From: Tachypleus tridentatus | Lineage: Eukaryota; Arthropoda; Merostomata; Xiphosura; Limulidae | Reading direction: 5' to 3' | NCBI RefSeq assembly: GCF_004210375.1 | Contig: NC_134831.1 | Coordinates: 44,178,035-44,242,034, forward strand | Length of the DNA stretch: 64,000 bases | Shown here: in pieces, positions 1 to 11,920 of the stretch | Layout of the letters: every line of letters starts with the position of its first letter | Position numbering within the stretch: the first letter of the stretch is position 1 | Position numbers and translations under genes: made by a program | The notes under the pieces: generated by a model | The model's database searches: none | Seen by the model: the letters and a program-made list of their open reading frames with translations, nothing else | What the model was told of the DNA's origin: nothing

Positions 1-231
1 ATTGTGTCGTTCAAACAAACAAAAGACTTGCGCGGTATTTCTACGTATTCATAAATTAACTTTCAAATGGCGCTTAGTTTTGCTCATATATGTTAATTAG
101 AATACTATGTTAGTGTAAATTCTTTCCTAAGTAAAAGGTAAATATTCAATACAAATTATCTACCTTTTAAATAATGGTTAACAGCGAAAAATAAATATAT
201 ATGTAAAAATGACTGGTTTGGGTTGAGAAAA

Positions 232-300
232 ATTTTATGTAGAGGAGCGAACAACGTTTGGACCTTCTTCGGTCATCGTCAGGTTCACAAAAATATATGT
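232..300. repeat. fragment of a probable dispersed repeat
   Basis: The segment around AGCGAACAACGTTTGGACC and CTTCTTCGGTCATCGTCAGG looks like a dispersed repeat known to me by style from chelicerate genomes. No second copy was found in this window, so the call rests on recognition only. Nothing else is seen in bases 1-396. Confidence 0.25.
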
Positions 301-396
301 TTCTCTACAAGTGGGTTTTCTAGTCATCACTGGTAATGGTTAACAGCGATTTCTTGTTTGGTTCGTGGCCTGATGTTTTCATTCCAGTATAAAACA

Positions 397-709
397 TTAC
401 AGTTTGTAATCACCCATATCGAAAGCTTGAACGTGTTTAATTATAAGGTCGCCTGTATACTTGTCCATTCTGATTTTGTTTCCTACAGATCCAACGGTAC
501 CTGTTCGGCCTGTCCATTTGCAGCTAACAACATCGGTGACTAAGTGTTTTTGTTCGTAACCAGGTGGGATATAATGAGCTACTAAATCTTCTTCACGCAT
601 GTACAGCTTTCACAGGTTTAGTTGATAAAGTAACTCTTCCAAACACTGTAATTTGGCCTTCTACAAGGAAGATAACTAAGGCAAATAAAATTCGTAATAA
701 TACATCCAT
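397..709 (-). pseudogene. signal peptide plus Ig-like domain, frame broken (partial secreted or membrane Ig protein)
   Basis: An ATG at 709 opens a 39-codon frame starting with a hydrophobic leader (MDVLLRILFALVIFLVEG) and then a beta-strand-like TVFGRVTLSTKPVKA; it stops at 593. The neighbouring frame continues from about 603 to a stop at 397 and reads like the rest of an immunoglobulin V/I-type domain: VVSCKWTG holds the first cysteine and tryptophan, and GDLIIKHVQAFDMGDYKL has the L-x-I..V..D.GDY pattern of strands E-F. The second Ig cysteine (normally after DxGxYxC) is absent. A weak donor-like GT lies at the end of the domain, so this could be a first exon with an extra frameshift, or a decayed gene copy. 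The leader and Ig pattern are visible; a functional identity is not. Confidence 0.4.
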
Positions 710-784
710 TATTCAGTAAATCTTCTTTGTCTCTTTGATTTGCGTACGCTTTGGATTATTTTTCTATAAAGGTTTACGTTATGT

Positions 785-905
785 GTGTGTGTGTTTTATT
801 ATAGCAAAGTCACATCAGACTATCTGCTGAGTCCAACGAGGGGAATCGAACCCCTGATTTTAACTTGATAAATCCCTAGACTTACCGCTGTACCAACGGG
901 GGACG
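785..905 (-). repeat. tRNA-derived SINE, family 2
   Basis: Read on the minus strand it begins GTCCCCGTTGGTACAGCGG (A-box-like) and contains GGGGTTCGATTCCCC, a T-arm with a B box, followed by a non-tRNA tail. Related minus-strand copies lie near 1505-1607, 27700-27810 and 27935-28040. The tRNA cloverleaf is degraded and the element is repeated, so this is a SINE and not a tRNA gene. Confidence 0.65.
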
Positions 906-1029
906 GTTTACGTTGCTAAGATGCATTCATAACCTAAATCACCGTTGAAATTACCACTTGACATATTATTGTTGAAGAACTCTTAGTAAATACCTTATCA
1001 TTCTCGTAAATAATATTCAGGTAACAACA

Positions 1030-1286
1030 CTTATAAAGCTACTCGAGGACTATCTGCACTAGCCGTCCCTAATTTAGCAGTGTAAGACTAGAAGGAAGGC
1101 AGCTAGTCATCACCACCCATCGCCAACTCATGGGCTACTCTTTCACCAACGAATAGTGGGATTGACCGCTCATTATAACGCCCCCACGGCTGAAAAGGCG
1201 AGCATGTTTAGTTCGACCGAAATCCGAACCCGCGACCCTCAGATTTCGAGTCGAACGCCTTAACACACTCGGCCATGCCGGGCCCC
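1030..1286 (-). repeat. tRNA-Thr-like SINE, family 1
   Basis: The minus strand has a tRNA-like head (GGCCCGGCATGGCC, TTAAGGCGTTCGACTCG, GGGTTCG box) followed by a conserved body with CCCACTATTCGTTGG and CTAGTCTTACACTGC. The anticodon loop CTCGTAA in better copies reads CGT (Thr). At least seven other copies of the body occur in the window, in both orientations. Confidence 0.85.
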
Positions 1287-1504
1287 GTGAACCCTACTTT
1301 TCTATAGTAAAGAGTAGCCCAAGAGTTGTCAGTGGATGATATTGACTGATTATTATGAACCAGAAAGGGAAGCCATATTTTGACATTGCATACCGACAAA
1401 ATGTGAGCCATATGAAGTTGTTAGATACGAGACGTGATATTACAAAAAAGTTGAAGTTTTGTTTTTAGTGGGTGATTGTATAAGGTTCGCTTCTATAGAA
1501 ATTG

Positions 1505-1607
1505 AGCACAAACATTAAACAATGGTCCATCAGTGCTCTGCCTACCACGGTTTGTAGCATTTTAAGTTCCCTGACATACCGTTGTGCCACTGGGAGGACG
1601 GTTATAT
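1505..1607 (-). repeat. SINE family 2 copy
   Basis: The segment matches the copies at 27.7 and 27.9 kb through the shared string pattern GCACAAA..ACAATGG..CTGTGCTCTGCC..CATACTGTTGTGCCACT. It is in the same (minus) orientation and is degraded in the tRNA-like part. Confidence 0.5.
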
Positions 1608-1741
1608 TGGATAAACCTGTGTCTTGCAGTTTTCTCAAAAGTAACTTTAAATACGATACGATGTGTTCAAAAGTATATTTTATATCCCATAAATATCCTC
1701 GGTTAGGAAAAGAGTACTTCCGCTAATTAAGAAGGAAACAC

Positions 1742-2535
1742 AATCTGGTTATGAAGGCAAACTTCGTAGGTAAATATTAATCTGAAAAGTTGAAAACAAA
1801 TAAAAATGTTCAAAGAAAAAGGAACAGAACGTGATAGGAGTTCTGGACAAATAGCAGATTACTCATTGAGCTAGGAAGACATTTTGAACACTCAGCGAGA
1901 TATGAAAGCAACTACGCCAGCAGTCTCAAATCCGTACTTTCATGTCCAAAAGATTACTCCTGGCGTTTGAAAAACAGGATTTTGACTTCTGCAGATTCAT
2001 ACGACTAAACATTAATCGTGAAAAGAATCCACCATTTATTCGACTGCTCAATCGTTTCAACAACTAATTCTCTCTATATATAGTCACGGTCCAGCCAATC
2101 ACATTTCTTTATATTTTAATAGCTCTACAACAGTAAATCCTTAAACCTGGAATTCGCTACCTTACCACAGCCTTAGAGTCTGCGTTCATTAATGTACCAC
2201 CCCGCCAACACCCAAGCTATAACCGCCTTTAAGCGAAGTCAGCCCTCGGCTTCTCCTTTTTTATCGTGAAATAGTTTATCCAGGACATCACAGTGAGCAT
2301 CATACCCACTTAGTCACAGTTTTGCGTATCAACATTCAATGTGCACTTGCTTCTAAGAAACATGAGACTGAAAATATTACTAACATAGTTAAACCAGTAT
2401 TTGTTTAAGTGAAACCCGTTTATATGCAAACCATAGATTTAGAATAAAAAGATATTCAATAATAAGAAAAGACAGAATAAATAATAGGTACCAAAACAGG
2501 GTAATTCTATTGTTATATAAATCTGATCCCATTTA
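1742..2535. other. no gene seen
   Basis: AT-rich sequence with stops in all frames. I see no exon, RNA gene or recognised repeat, although the right part may be decayed 5' sequence of the LINE that follows. Confidence 0.5.
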
Positions 2536-2539
2536 AATA

Positions 2540-4660
2540 AAGGAAGTGCAAGTTACTTCATTAAACCATAAATTTGATAACTAAAAATGCATTTATTATA
2601 ATGGGAGCAGGTATATATTGTTTACCAAATAGAAAAGTAGATATCAATCTATTATGTCATGTAAATAATCATAATGTAAATACCATTATAACAGGAGTTT
2701 TAAATAGTTAAAACAACTTCTAACTGAACTCAGTTAATTCAAATGGAAGAATGCTATATAAGCACTTACTAGATACAAATACAGTGTTATTAAACGATGC
2801 CACTTCTCACATATTTCATATGCACATTGTAAATTGATATACTGAATTTGTAAGTTTTCAAATAAGAAATTATATAGACAGTGATCATCTTCCTGTCTGG
2901 AATACCTTCAGTCTCATCCTGAATACAATTAAACCAACATGAACAGAAAAATTCAAAGATAAAAGAAGCAAACTGGGTCAAATAAACTAGTAAAAACAGC
3001 ACAGACATAGAAACCATATGCACAAATAATAAATGTGATTAAAGAACAACGGAAACTTTGTAGACAACACATATAAAGTAGGGACCTTGTATTTAAAACT
3101 CAAATATATACTCTACGAAATACAATAAGAAATGAAGTTAAAGAACTCTTAACAAGACTGTTGAGATCACTTCTGCTCCAAACTTAATGACAAAACAGAT
3201 CCTCAACAGTTCTGGACAAACGTAAAATGATTGACAAACACGAAAAACCCAAAAATCAACTACCTACCTTTTGAAATACAAAATAATACAGCACAATCAA
3301 ACTTTGAAAAACACATTTAAGACACATTACGAGCCAAATATGAATACACACTTCTACAGTACATTAATAACCATATCAGAAAAAACAAAACTTTGTACAC
3401 ACTCAAATTCCGTAACGACACACTAAATATATGAAGGAACAACGATGCCAATGAAAACCTGATCGCATGTCAACTGACAGAAACAACTACTGAAATAAAT
3501 CATAAAAGCAATAAATTATACCAAAACCAAAGCACCAGGAGAAAATGGCACACAGATCGTCCTCCTCAAAAAAGGCACTCGTAAAGTGTATGAACATTAA
3601 CTGTGCTATTTAACTTATCTCTAAACTCTAGATGTGTCCCGGTTTCTTGGAAGCAAGCAATTGTGCGACCGTTTCATGAAGAAGGAAAGCCAGCACATAA
3701 ACCAAACAAATAACAGTTTCGAATATTTAGACAAATAGCTGACACCTGGTCAGATTAACAGAAACCATTACTGACAAATTCCAATAGAAATGAATGCACT
3801 GTCGATATTTTCTCGGTGTTGAGAAAGCATTCGACACTGTCTGGCACTGTGGTCTTAGGTTTCGCTTCACTGAGATAGGCCTACCACCTAGAATTATTCG
3901 CTGGTTATCCAACTTTTTGGAAAACAGTAAACGTAAAATACATGTTAGAGGAACATACTCTGTTCTTTACTCTAGAGGTATGCGCCTCCCAAGGAGGGGT
4001 TGTTAGCCTTGAGCTATTCATCATGCGTGTACGAAAAGCCCAAATTTAGTACTTTCATTACAATTCGTGGACAATGTTGCTGTCTGAAAAAATGCCCTCA
4101 CCTCATCTATAGCAGCCAAAATTCTAGAGCCACTAAAACTACAGTAGAATACTGTCAAAAATATCGAATAAATACCTACAAAAAAATCAAACAGTAGTAT
4201 TTTGAAAACAAACAAGACAAAAAAACTAACCCACCAAAATATTATATGTATGAAACACTTCTCCAGACCACAACTTCTTTAAAATGTTTAGACCTAGCCT
4301 ACAGTTCTAAATTAACGTGGATTAACCATATCGACAATATACTTAAGTTTGGAAATGACTAAGTTATGCAAGAAGTTTAACAGGCAAAACTATGGAACCA
4401 CACTTGATGATATTATCAAAACAAAGAAACGCCCAGTCATAGAACAGGCATGTCTGGCTGGATAAACATACCACCGAAAGAGATAAATAAATTACAAACA
4501 ATAAAGAATTGATTACTTAACAGCATCCTACAAAGTACGACGTAGCACGTCGTCCAAATTCATGCACAATTACACAAACATTTCACTATCGTCAAGAGAT
4601 TCTTGCATAATTCTCCAAATTACTTTGTGAAAAATGTGCATAAAAACTACCTACTGTTAA
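2540..4660 (+). mobile_element. degraded Jockey-like LINE, partial copy 1 (endonuclease and reverse transcriptase remains)
   Basis: Pieces of a non-LTR retrotransposon ORF2 appear in order on the plus strand, interrupted by stops and frameshifts. At 2736-2830 the peptide NSNGRMLYKHLLDTNTVLLN and at 2878-2900 DSDHLPVW fit an APE-type endonuclease (the SDHxP motif is its catalytic histidine loop). At 3620-3715 VSWKQAIVRPFHEEGKP fits the RT N-terminus. At 3810-4000 VEKAFDTVWHCGLRF and IGLPPRIIRWLSNFL are the classic RT block with the aspartate of the palm. At 4280-4350 a CLGLAYSSKLTWINHID remnant fits the end of RT. The element is dead. The clade call rests on motif style from memory. Confidence 0.75.
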
Positions 4661-5200
4661 CTTGACCGCTACTACGTACATGATGGAAATAAACCTATGC
4701 ACCTCTAGCCATTAAACATATATTTTAGCAGTAAAGAATTAATCACGCCACCAAATGCTAGTGTGAACAACCTAGTTTTAACCTAAGCTGAAAACATTTA
4801 AAATAATTTTATATGTAAAATGCTCTTAAATTAGATTAAAACTGATGAAATATGTATTACATACTGCACTGATCGTGAAGTACAGGACTGTGCACTATCG
4901 AACATTAATGAAGGTGTATACAACACATGAATTTAACTGCAGATACCTACATGGTCTTTACCTTAAAAGGTAAAGTAAGTGCGGTTTCATTTTCCCTCAT
5001 GTTGTATCTACACATACATTCTGCAACAACTATATAACACGGTACAGGAGAGAGAAATAAGTAAATGACCTGACCCTTACTGGTCTCAAAAGACCAAAAT
5101 CCCAACAAAAAGAAAGTGACAACTGCTAACGCACTAAAGACAGTAGACATTACAACAACGCCATAGTACATACAAACTTAAATAAAGCAGAATCGCTTAA
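4660..5200. other. decayed LINE 3' sequence, no gene
   Basis: Between the two LINE fragments there is no open coding sequence. Around 5045-5100 the string GACCTGACCCTTACTGGTCTC..AAAGACC resembles 6420-6460 and 6565-6595, suggesting a repeated 3'-end module of the LINE family. Confidence 0.35.
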
Positions 5201-5219
5201 ATACAAAATGCATCATGAA

Positions 5220-5900
5220 CGAAACATAAAATTGACACTCCATTTGACATTGTATGGCAGAACGATTTCAGGTTCCACATGTCAGAAATGGAAGAACCAA
5301 GCAGTATTATTCGATGTCTCATAAACATTTTGGAAAGCAGAAAATGTAGAATAAGTATTCAGAAAACATTCTCAGAGTTATTTACTTCGGAGGCAGGGAC
5401 GGGTGGTTAACCCTTTCTGTTCTTCATGTAAATTAACAACATGTCTCTCAATCATTGAAATCACGAAAACTCTTCACAGATCGCTGAAGATGTCTTGAAA
5501 AGTGTCTCATCCCATCAATACAGTCCAAACAAAGCAGAATAACTGAATATTTCCAAAATACTGCAAAAAATTAAAATAGTGGTCTTTACGAAATTAACTT
5601 AACAAAAAATAAAACCCAACAAGATCTATCAAAACTATATTAGAACAGAGCACTTCCATATACTGCTATATGCGCTAAATCCTTTGGCCTTACATATGAT
5701 CCGAAATTAACATTGATAAATAATTTCAACAGTATCAAAATCTGGCAACGACCAAACTATGTAGAAGGTTAGCTGGTAAAAACAGTGAAGCAACTGTTGC
5801 CAATATAGTAAAAATATATAAAACATATACGACCTGTAACAGGTGATCCAACTCTTAGTGCAAAGAAAAAATACAAACAATACATAATGCAAATGGTCTC
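5220..5900 (+). mobile_element. degraded Jockey-like LINE, partial copy 2 (RT fragment)
   Basis: A second set of reverse transcriptase remains follows the first copy in the same orientation. PFDIVWQNDFRF, SSIIRCLINILESRKCRIS and FSELFTSEAGT at about 5240-5400 match the same RT blocks seen at 3.8 kb but are independently diverged. FGLTYDPKLTLINNFNSI at about 5685-5740 repeats the RT C-terminal block. The tandem order means two partial insertions or a duplication, not one element. Confidence 0.65.
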
Positions 5901-6121
5901 ATCTTAACTTAAAATATGTGTGAAATGCGATAATACCACTGGAATTATTAGCGAAGTATAGAACTTTATACAACCAAAGTGATAATGCCTTTGTTACCAT
6001 AATTACCGACATGGACATGGTCTTGAAAGAGGTCAGAGTGAGTGCACAAAGTTAGCTCTGATCGTCTTATACTTATTATTAAAACATTATTCAGGAATCT
6101 ACGACATGTACAGGAGGGTTT

Positions 6122-6390
6122 GGTTTGTTCTGAATTTCGCAAAAAGCTGCACAAAGCTATCTGCGCCACCGTCCCTAATTTAGCAGAGTAAGATTAGAGG
6201 GAAGGCAGCCAGTCATCACCATCCACCGCCAACTTTTGGGCTACTCTTTTACCAACGAATAGTGGGATTAACCATCACATTAGAAGGACCTCAAGGTTTA
6301 AAAGGCGAGCATGTTTGGCGTGATGTAGATTCGAACCCGCGACTCTCAGATTACGGGTCGAGTGCCTCAACTGCTTGCCAGTGTCGGGCC
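6122..6390 (-). repeat. SINE family 1 copy
   Basis: It contains the body strings CCACCGCCAAC, ACCAACGAATAGTGGGATT and the T-arm GATTCGAACCCGCGACTCTC, all in minus orientation. The tRNA-like head ends at GTCGGGCC. Confidence 0.8.
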
Positions 6391-6863
6391 ATGTAAAGAA
6401 GGAAGGAAGAGGCCAACAGCACCTGACCCTCCCAGGTCTTCAACGACCAAATACAGACACTGAGAGACGGAGATGTGTCTGTAATACCTTGACCCTGATG
6501 TGATATTCAAAGTCATATTCACCTGAAGAACTACCATCTACGCTGCAGGAGGGGTAATAATTTAAACTTGACCTTCCTGATCTATAAAACCTAAACCGTA
6601 ATCAAGAGAACAGCAGCAGTAACAAACAGCATAGTTACTCGTAGCCTGTTTGAACTTGTGGTCTATCGTTTCAGTAACCAAAGTTTTTGGTAGGAATGTC
6701 ATTTCGCAAAAGGATTGCGGAGAGTTTTTGTCGTCATTTGAATTTAAGGAACAAGTAGCATAATGGGCTTTCTATGCTGTGCTCCCATGTATATATCAAT
6801 ATCCTATTTTTAGCATTATAAGTTCGCAGACTTGTGGCTGACATAGTGAAGGCGCTTGAAGAC

Positions 6864-7010
6864 CCCCAATTCAGCTGGAGACTTTATGGCTTTATTTACG
6901 TATATGTGTCAATCTGGCCTGACAAGAAACGTCCAACAACAACTGGTATTTCTTCCACGAGTTTGAGGGTTAGCACCCCTGTAGGCAACTCGAAATGACG
7001 TCCCTGGTTG
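6864..7010. repeat. unclassified dispersed repeat, copy 1
   Basis: About 150 bp match 10608-10760: both have CAATTCAG.TGAGAC/G, TTATGGCTT.ATTT.CGTAT.TGT, and a GAAA(C/T)GTCCAACAA.AACTG.TATTT stretch in the same order and orientation. Family unknown. Confidence 0.5.
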
Positions 7011-7811
7011 CAGCTTTGTAGTTTTGTTGATTGGCGTCTTTCTTCCATTTTTTCAGAAGAACAAATAAGGAACTAAACTTAGATGCTCGCAGTTGGAAAC
7101 GATGTTTAAAGACTTACAGATTCGGCTGACTGACAATTAATGTTGATTCACTGCGTCATTACATTAAACTCGACTGTAACAATAACGCACTACAAATAGT
7201 ATGTATACAACACACCATATACATTTTGTTAAAACACTGAATACTTGACAGCGAAGTAACTATTTTATGTACATACCCATAATTAAAATATCCAGAGAGC
7301 CTCCAGACGTTTGTAAAAATCGCGATTTAATTTCTACTTACAACTTTTTACATTCTGAAATATAAGGCCAATTTCTAATACTCATAATTTTTATCAGCCA
7401 TTCTCATTTGAAAGTCAGCAATGAAAAATATTTAACGAGTCTTTTTTTTTTTTCTTATATCGAGAACGTCCATGTCTTCTTTGTTGATTTATGTGTTAAA
7501 ATATTAAAATGACTTTCCTTACAATATAGTTACATCAAACACTGTTCTCTAGTGACAAAGAAAAAGGGGTGGAAAGTATGAAACTAAATTTGATGGATAG
7601 AACTCGCCAAGGGCCTGTGATATGTTTTTATAGATCCTTTAAGTCTAACTTCATCCTTTTTATTATACATTACAGATGGTCCAGACTCCCTTCACATACA
7701 AGAATACAAACATAAATTAAACTTACTTCATTTTTCTAGCAAGCATGCACGTCATTTAAAAATCATATGATTTATTAAAAAGTAAATTATATATCAACTA
7801 GACGTCCTTTG

Positions 7812-7892
7812 CTGGGTTTGTTTTGAATTTCGAGCAAACTTGCACGAGGACGATCTAAACTAGCTGTCCCAAATTTAGCAATGAAAGACTTG
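7812..7892 (-). repeat. truncated SINE family 1 (3' end only)
   Basis: Only the 3' tail of the SINE is present: GTTTTGAATTTCGAGCAAAC followed by a GAGGACGATCTAAACTAGCTGTCCC segment and AATTTAGCAATGAAAGACT. Loss of the tRNA head is usual for 5'-truncated reverse-transcribed copies. Confidence 0.6.
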
Positions 7893-8164
7893 TGGAAACT
7901 TGTCACTACTAAACCTAAGATAAAGTAGTTATTCTCATTTACAGAGGAGTTATATCTGTTACTATTACAATGGAATCTCTTTCTAGAAGATGGGTTATGC
8001 ATACTTTACAACAGTTTCATGTGTTAGAACACTTCTTAAACTTTATGATAATACAAGTTGTGTTTTCCCATTAAAATTATCAGAAAAATTATATTGTTTA
8101 TTTTTAGTTTTCGAATATCTAACGTTATCCAGTTTATCAATCATATCTGAATTTGCCGTAATTT

Positions 8165-8506
8165 TGTAACATTTACTTGGGTGGCGCTTTTGGTGTATTG
8201 CTATATAAAAGACGCACACTTAACGATTCTTGGCACGCGATGGATTATGGGCGTTCTTTCTTCACCGTCTTTGCGGTTTTATATATATATAAAAGTCAAG
8301 TTTCCGTTAGAAAAAGTTTTTGAAGTTCAGGTTGAGTTGAGTTTTAAGACCATTTGAGACAGATTTCTGTATCGACTCTAAAGAATTTATGAACCTATAC
8401 ATTAATCGTCGATTTTTGCAAGTTTAAGAATTATTCTCGACTTTTTGTAACATTGTGTAAGATATGTTACTTTTGAAAACATCGACAAGTTTTAGTGCAG
8501 ACGACA
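8165..8506 (+). mobile_element. candidate LTR (solo or degraded) with strong TATA boxes
   Basis: A 342-bp segment starts TGTAACATTT and ends GACGACA, i.e. TG..CA ends, and is followed immediately by TTTTGGCAGTGAGACG, which resembles a retrotransposon primer-binding-site region. Inside are a strong TATA box (GCTATATAAAAGACGC, about 8200) and a second one (ATATATATAAAAGTC, about 8285). No partner LTR or pol genes were found, so this may instead be an isolated promoter-like stretch. Confidence 0.3.
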
Positions 8507-8639
8507 TTTTGGCAGTGAGACGTTTTGTAACCGAACATTAGCGTAACTTGGATTTTTTAATTTACTAACTGGAACTGAATTTCGACATACTACAGTTTGA
8601 AGTGACTGCCTTTAATTTGGAGAGATCGTTTCTACGTAC

Positions 8640-9310
8640 AACTACCAAAAATGTTATATTTTGAATTAAATCTTTAGTTAATTATTGAATACAATTAATA
8701 TATGATGTTTGTGATTTTTTCATATATAAAAGTACAAATTTTGCAGAGTTTTGTCTGTTTTTTATTTATTATACAGTACGGTAATATGGACCGTAAAAAC
8801 AACCTTTATTCAGTAAAACATTCAGCTTATAGATGATTTAGGAAATTGGATAGACTTCTTTAGTATGTACTAATACGTAAACGTTATATTTTATTCCGTC
8901 AATCGAAGGCCTACGATTCTCATAGGCAATCCAAACACAAAACGAAACGCAAGATTTCCATGTGAATCGCCAGTTTTGCCAAATTAATAACACAAAGAAC
9001 TCAAAACATTTTAATGATGACAAAATGTTCGATAGACAAATACAATTTTAAACTGATATTTAATTTTAAAATCTTGAACAAATATGATTAAAATGCTTAT
9101 TACTATTATATAACAAAGTATTAATTACTGATAATTTTATTAATTTTTCTCGTTCTTACGTTGAAAGTTATCTGATAAATTCAAACAAACATTTCGTCCG
9201 GCAGAAGAAATGTAAAGCAATATTCAATGAATGATACAATAACTCAGACTTTCTTGATTTTCTTAGAGATTAATGAGAAAAAAACAAGAGTTTAAAAGGT
9301 AATTCCATAC
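8640..9310. other. no gene seen
   Basis: AT-rich DNA without a supportable exon or named repeat. A further TATATAAAAG string at about 8724 has nothing recognisable downstream. Confidence 0.5.
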
Positions 9311-9319
9311 ATATGGACA

Positions 9320-9585
9320 GGGTTTTAGGGTGCTCGACTCGTAATATAAGGGTCAGGGGTTCGAATCTCCGTCACACGAAACGTGCTTGCCATTTCAGCC
9401 GTGGGTATGCTATATGTGATGGTCAATCCCACTATTCGTTGAAAAAAGAGTAGACCAAACGTTGGGAGTGGATGGTGATGACAAGCTGTCTTCTCTCTAG
9501 TCTTACACTGTTAAATTAGGGACGGCTAGCGCAGATAGCCCTTGTGTAGCTACGCGCAAAATTAAAAAAAACAAACAATCGATAC
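9320..9585 (+). repeat. SINE family 1 copy
   Basis: Plus-strand copy with a degraded head (GTGCTCGACTCGTAATATA), T-arm GGGGTTCGAATCTCCGTC and the body through CTCTAGTCTTACACTG and TAGGGACGGCTAGCGCAG, ending in an A-rich tail. Confidence 0.8.
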
Positions 9586-9599
9586 AATATATATACATA

Positions 9600-10600
9600 C
9601 ATAGTCTTAAGCTATGTATTCAATGTTTTAATTTATATGTAAGCTAGAAAGCACATAGGGTTAATATTCAACAAATAATACCAAAACTTAAATAGTCTAC
9701 ATCAATACAGATATAGTTAAACAATTAGTTCATTTGAGTAGAAGTGCATTAGAATTCACAGAAGTTATATACTGGGTGATCGCGTATATTCAATGTTTGT
9801 AGTATGTGAAGTTAATCGTTCGACTAACATATAAATTCCGCTGAAATGAAAACGTTATTTGTGAAATCACGCCTACAACTGTGTACATGTAATGTTCTCT
9901 GTAGCAAACGGCATGGAAGAAATAAAACTAATTTATGATTACGTGAGCTGGACTTCGTATTAAGTTAGTCAAATAATCTCAAAAAACCCGCCTAATGATA
10001 CAAATAATAGAACACATTAGTGCAATATAAATGTGTGTGTGTATTAATGTTTAGAAAATCAAACCTCATATGGAAGTTTTCGAAGTTAAAGAGAAATAAA
10101 ACACATTTTTGCAGAATACCATGGTGAATGACAGGCTATCCACCTTAACAATGATATCGATTTAAAATCAAACGTTCACAGAAAGAAAGGACCTAAATGA
10201 AAAAGTAAAGAATGTCTTCGCTACATCATAGAGTCGTCGCATGGAGATTTCATTTTCAAGTAATACCGTATGAATCCGTGAATATCAGCACATAAATATT
10301 GATGATGTACACGAGGTAAGCCAAATTTGTCATTTTCTCTAAGCGATATGGGAGAACCTGAAGTCCGCTAATATATTCTGCCATTAGCTGCCACTGTTCC
10401 AAGGTATTATTTTTATTCTTATCAAAAATGTAAACACATGATGGTCGGTAAAATCTTCATACGAAATCTAATAACTAAGCAAGATATGGATGTTATTTCA
10501 CTGAATTACTTATTTTCTATTTTAACATAAATATACAAGATAAAAATTTGGATAAAATATCTGATGCTATTAAACTTATATCAAAATATTTTTATTATAT
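9600..10600. other. no gene seen
   Basis: AT-rich, short frames only. Nothing supportable. Confidence 0.5.
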
Positions 10601-10607
10601 TTATATT

Positions 10608-10760
10608 AACCCACAATTCAGTTGAGACAATATATTATGGCTTCATTTGCGTATGTGTATTAATCTCATCTGACTAGAAATGTCCAACAAAAACTGCTAT
10701 TTGATCCCCAAGTTTGGGAGTTGATGCCTTTATATAACAACACGAAATAGCAGTAAGCGT
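10608..10760. repeat. unclassified dispersed repeat, copy 2
   Basis: Partner of 6864-7010 in the same orientation: CACAATTCAGTTGAGAC, TTATGGCTTCATTTGCG and GAAATGTCCAACAAAAACTG mark the match. Confidence 0.5.
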
Positions 10761-11430
10761 TAAGACAGTGGCATTGTGATATTTACTGCAGTAACATGCA
10801 CTATGACTGCAATTTTAATTTTTATACTTAATTGTGAACTTGGTATATTATAAATATAGCCTAAAGGCACAAAAAGTCTAATAAAGAAAGGAAAAGATGA
10901 CCAAAAATTTTCATATTTATAGTGTTTGTAGATTTAAACCAAAAACAGCAACTGACTATCAAGGTTTTAAATAAGAAAAAAAAAATCCATTTCACCTTCC
11001 CTTACTGGTTTCACCTTCTAATTGGAAAACGAAAAGATAAATAATTTGTAAAATAAAAGAAAGTTACTATATGTTAAAATCTTGAAGATCTTTGTATGAA
11101 AATGATATTCAACGTGCAATGCTCTTGTAGGTTACTGGTTTATATAGAAGTTGGCTGTAGAAACATATGTCAAACACTTAGCAACATATTCTAATTTACC
11201 GTCATTTTAAAGAACAAGCGCAAGAGAGGCATAATAACAACTGAATAGTGTGCTGTTGGGAACTTGATATCATTCGTTTGGAAGTGCTATCACAGTTAAA
11301 ACATTTTATGATAATAGATATTCCAATTTATGATTATTTCGATCCAAATTTCAATCAGTTAACATTGACAAGGCTTTAAGATCTTAAAAAAAAGCATGTC
11401 TAGCATTCTTTCAAACTGTACACGAAAGTT

Positions 11431-11920
11431 TTCTATCAAACTATTTAGCAAATATTATATAAAATATAATAAGGATATACGGAACACCACAGAGACCAAG
11501 CCTTCTTTTACAATACAGAAGCCCCAAGAATATGTGGAGGAAAGGATGTTCTAGTTTACTTGGCGAAAAACAACTGGCTGGTATTTAAATCACGCGTTGT
11601 TTTTATAATTAATATTCAAAACTAGTTGTATACAAAACGTGATATTTCTATTTTAAATAACAACGTTATCAAATTATCTAAGAAATATTATATAAAACAT
11701 AATTAGATTATATGGAAGGCCACAGAAGAGAAAGAAACTTCCTTCTGCTGAGACTAAGCCTTCTCTTACAAAACAGAAGTTCCGAAAGATTTGTGGAAGA
11801 AACTAGGAATCATGTTTTCCTTTACTTAACGAAAGATCAATGGTTAGTATTTAATCGTGTTTCTCATAATTCGTGTGTATAACTAGTTGTGTGCGAAGAC
11901 TTATATTTCTGTTTTAGGTT
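11431..11920. repeat. diverged tandem duplication, two units of about 230-255 bp
   Basis: Unit A (11431-11661) and unit B (11664-11920) share, in order, an AATATTATATAAAA.ATAAT block, CCACAGAGA/AGAGA, AAGCCTTCT(T/C)TTACAA, a CAGAAG(C/T)(C/T)CC block, GG(A/T)ATTTAAATC and AACTAGTTGT(A/G). They are diverged with indels, so the duplication is old. No coding capacity is evident. Confidence 0.6.
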
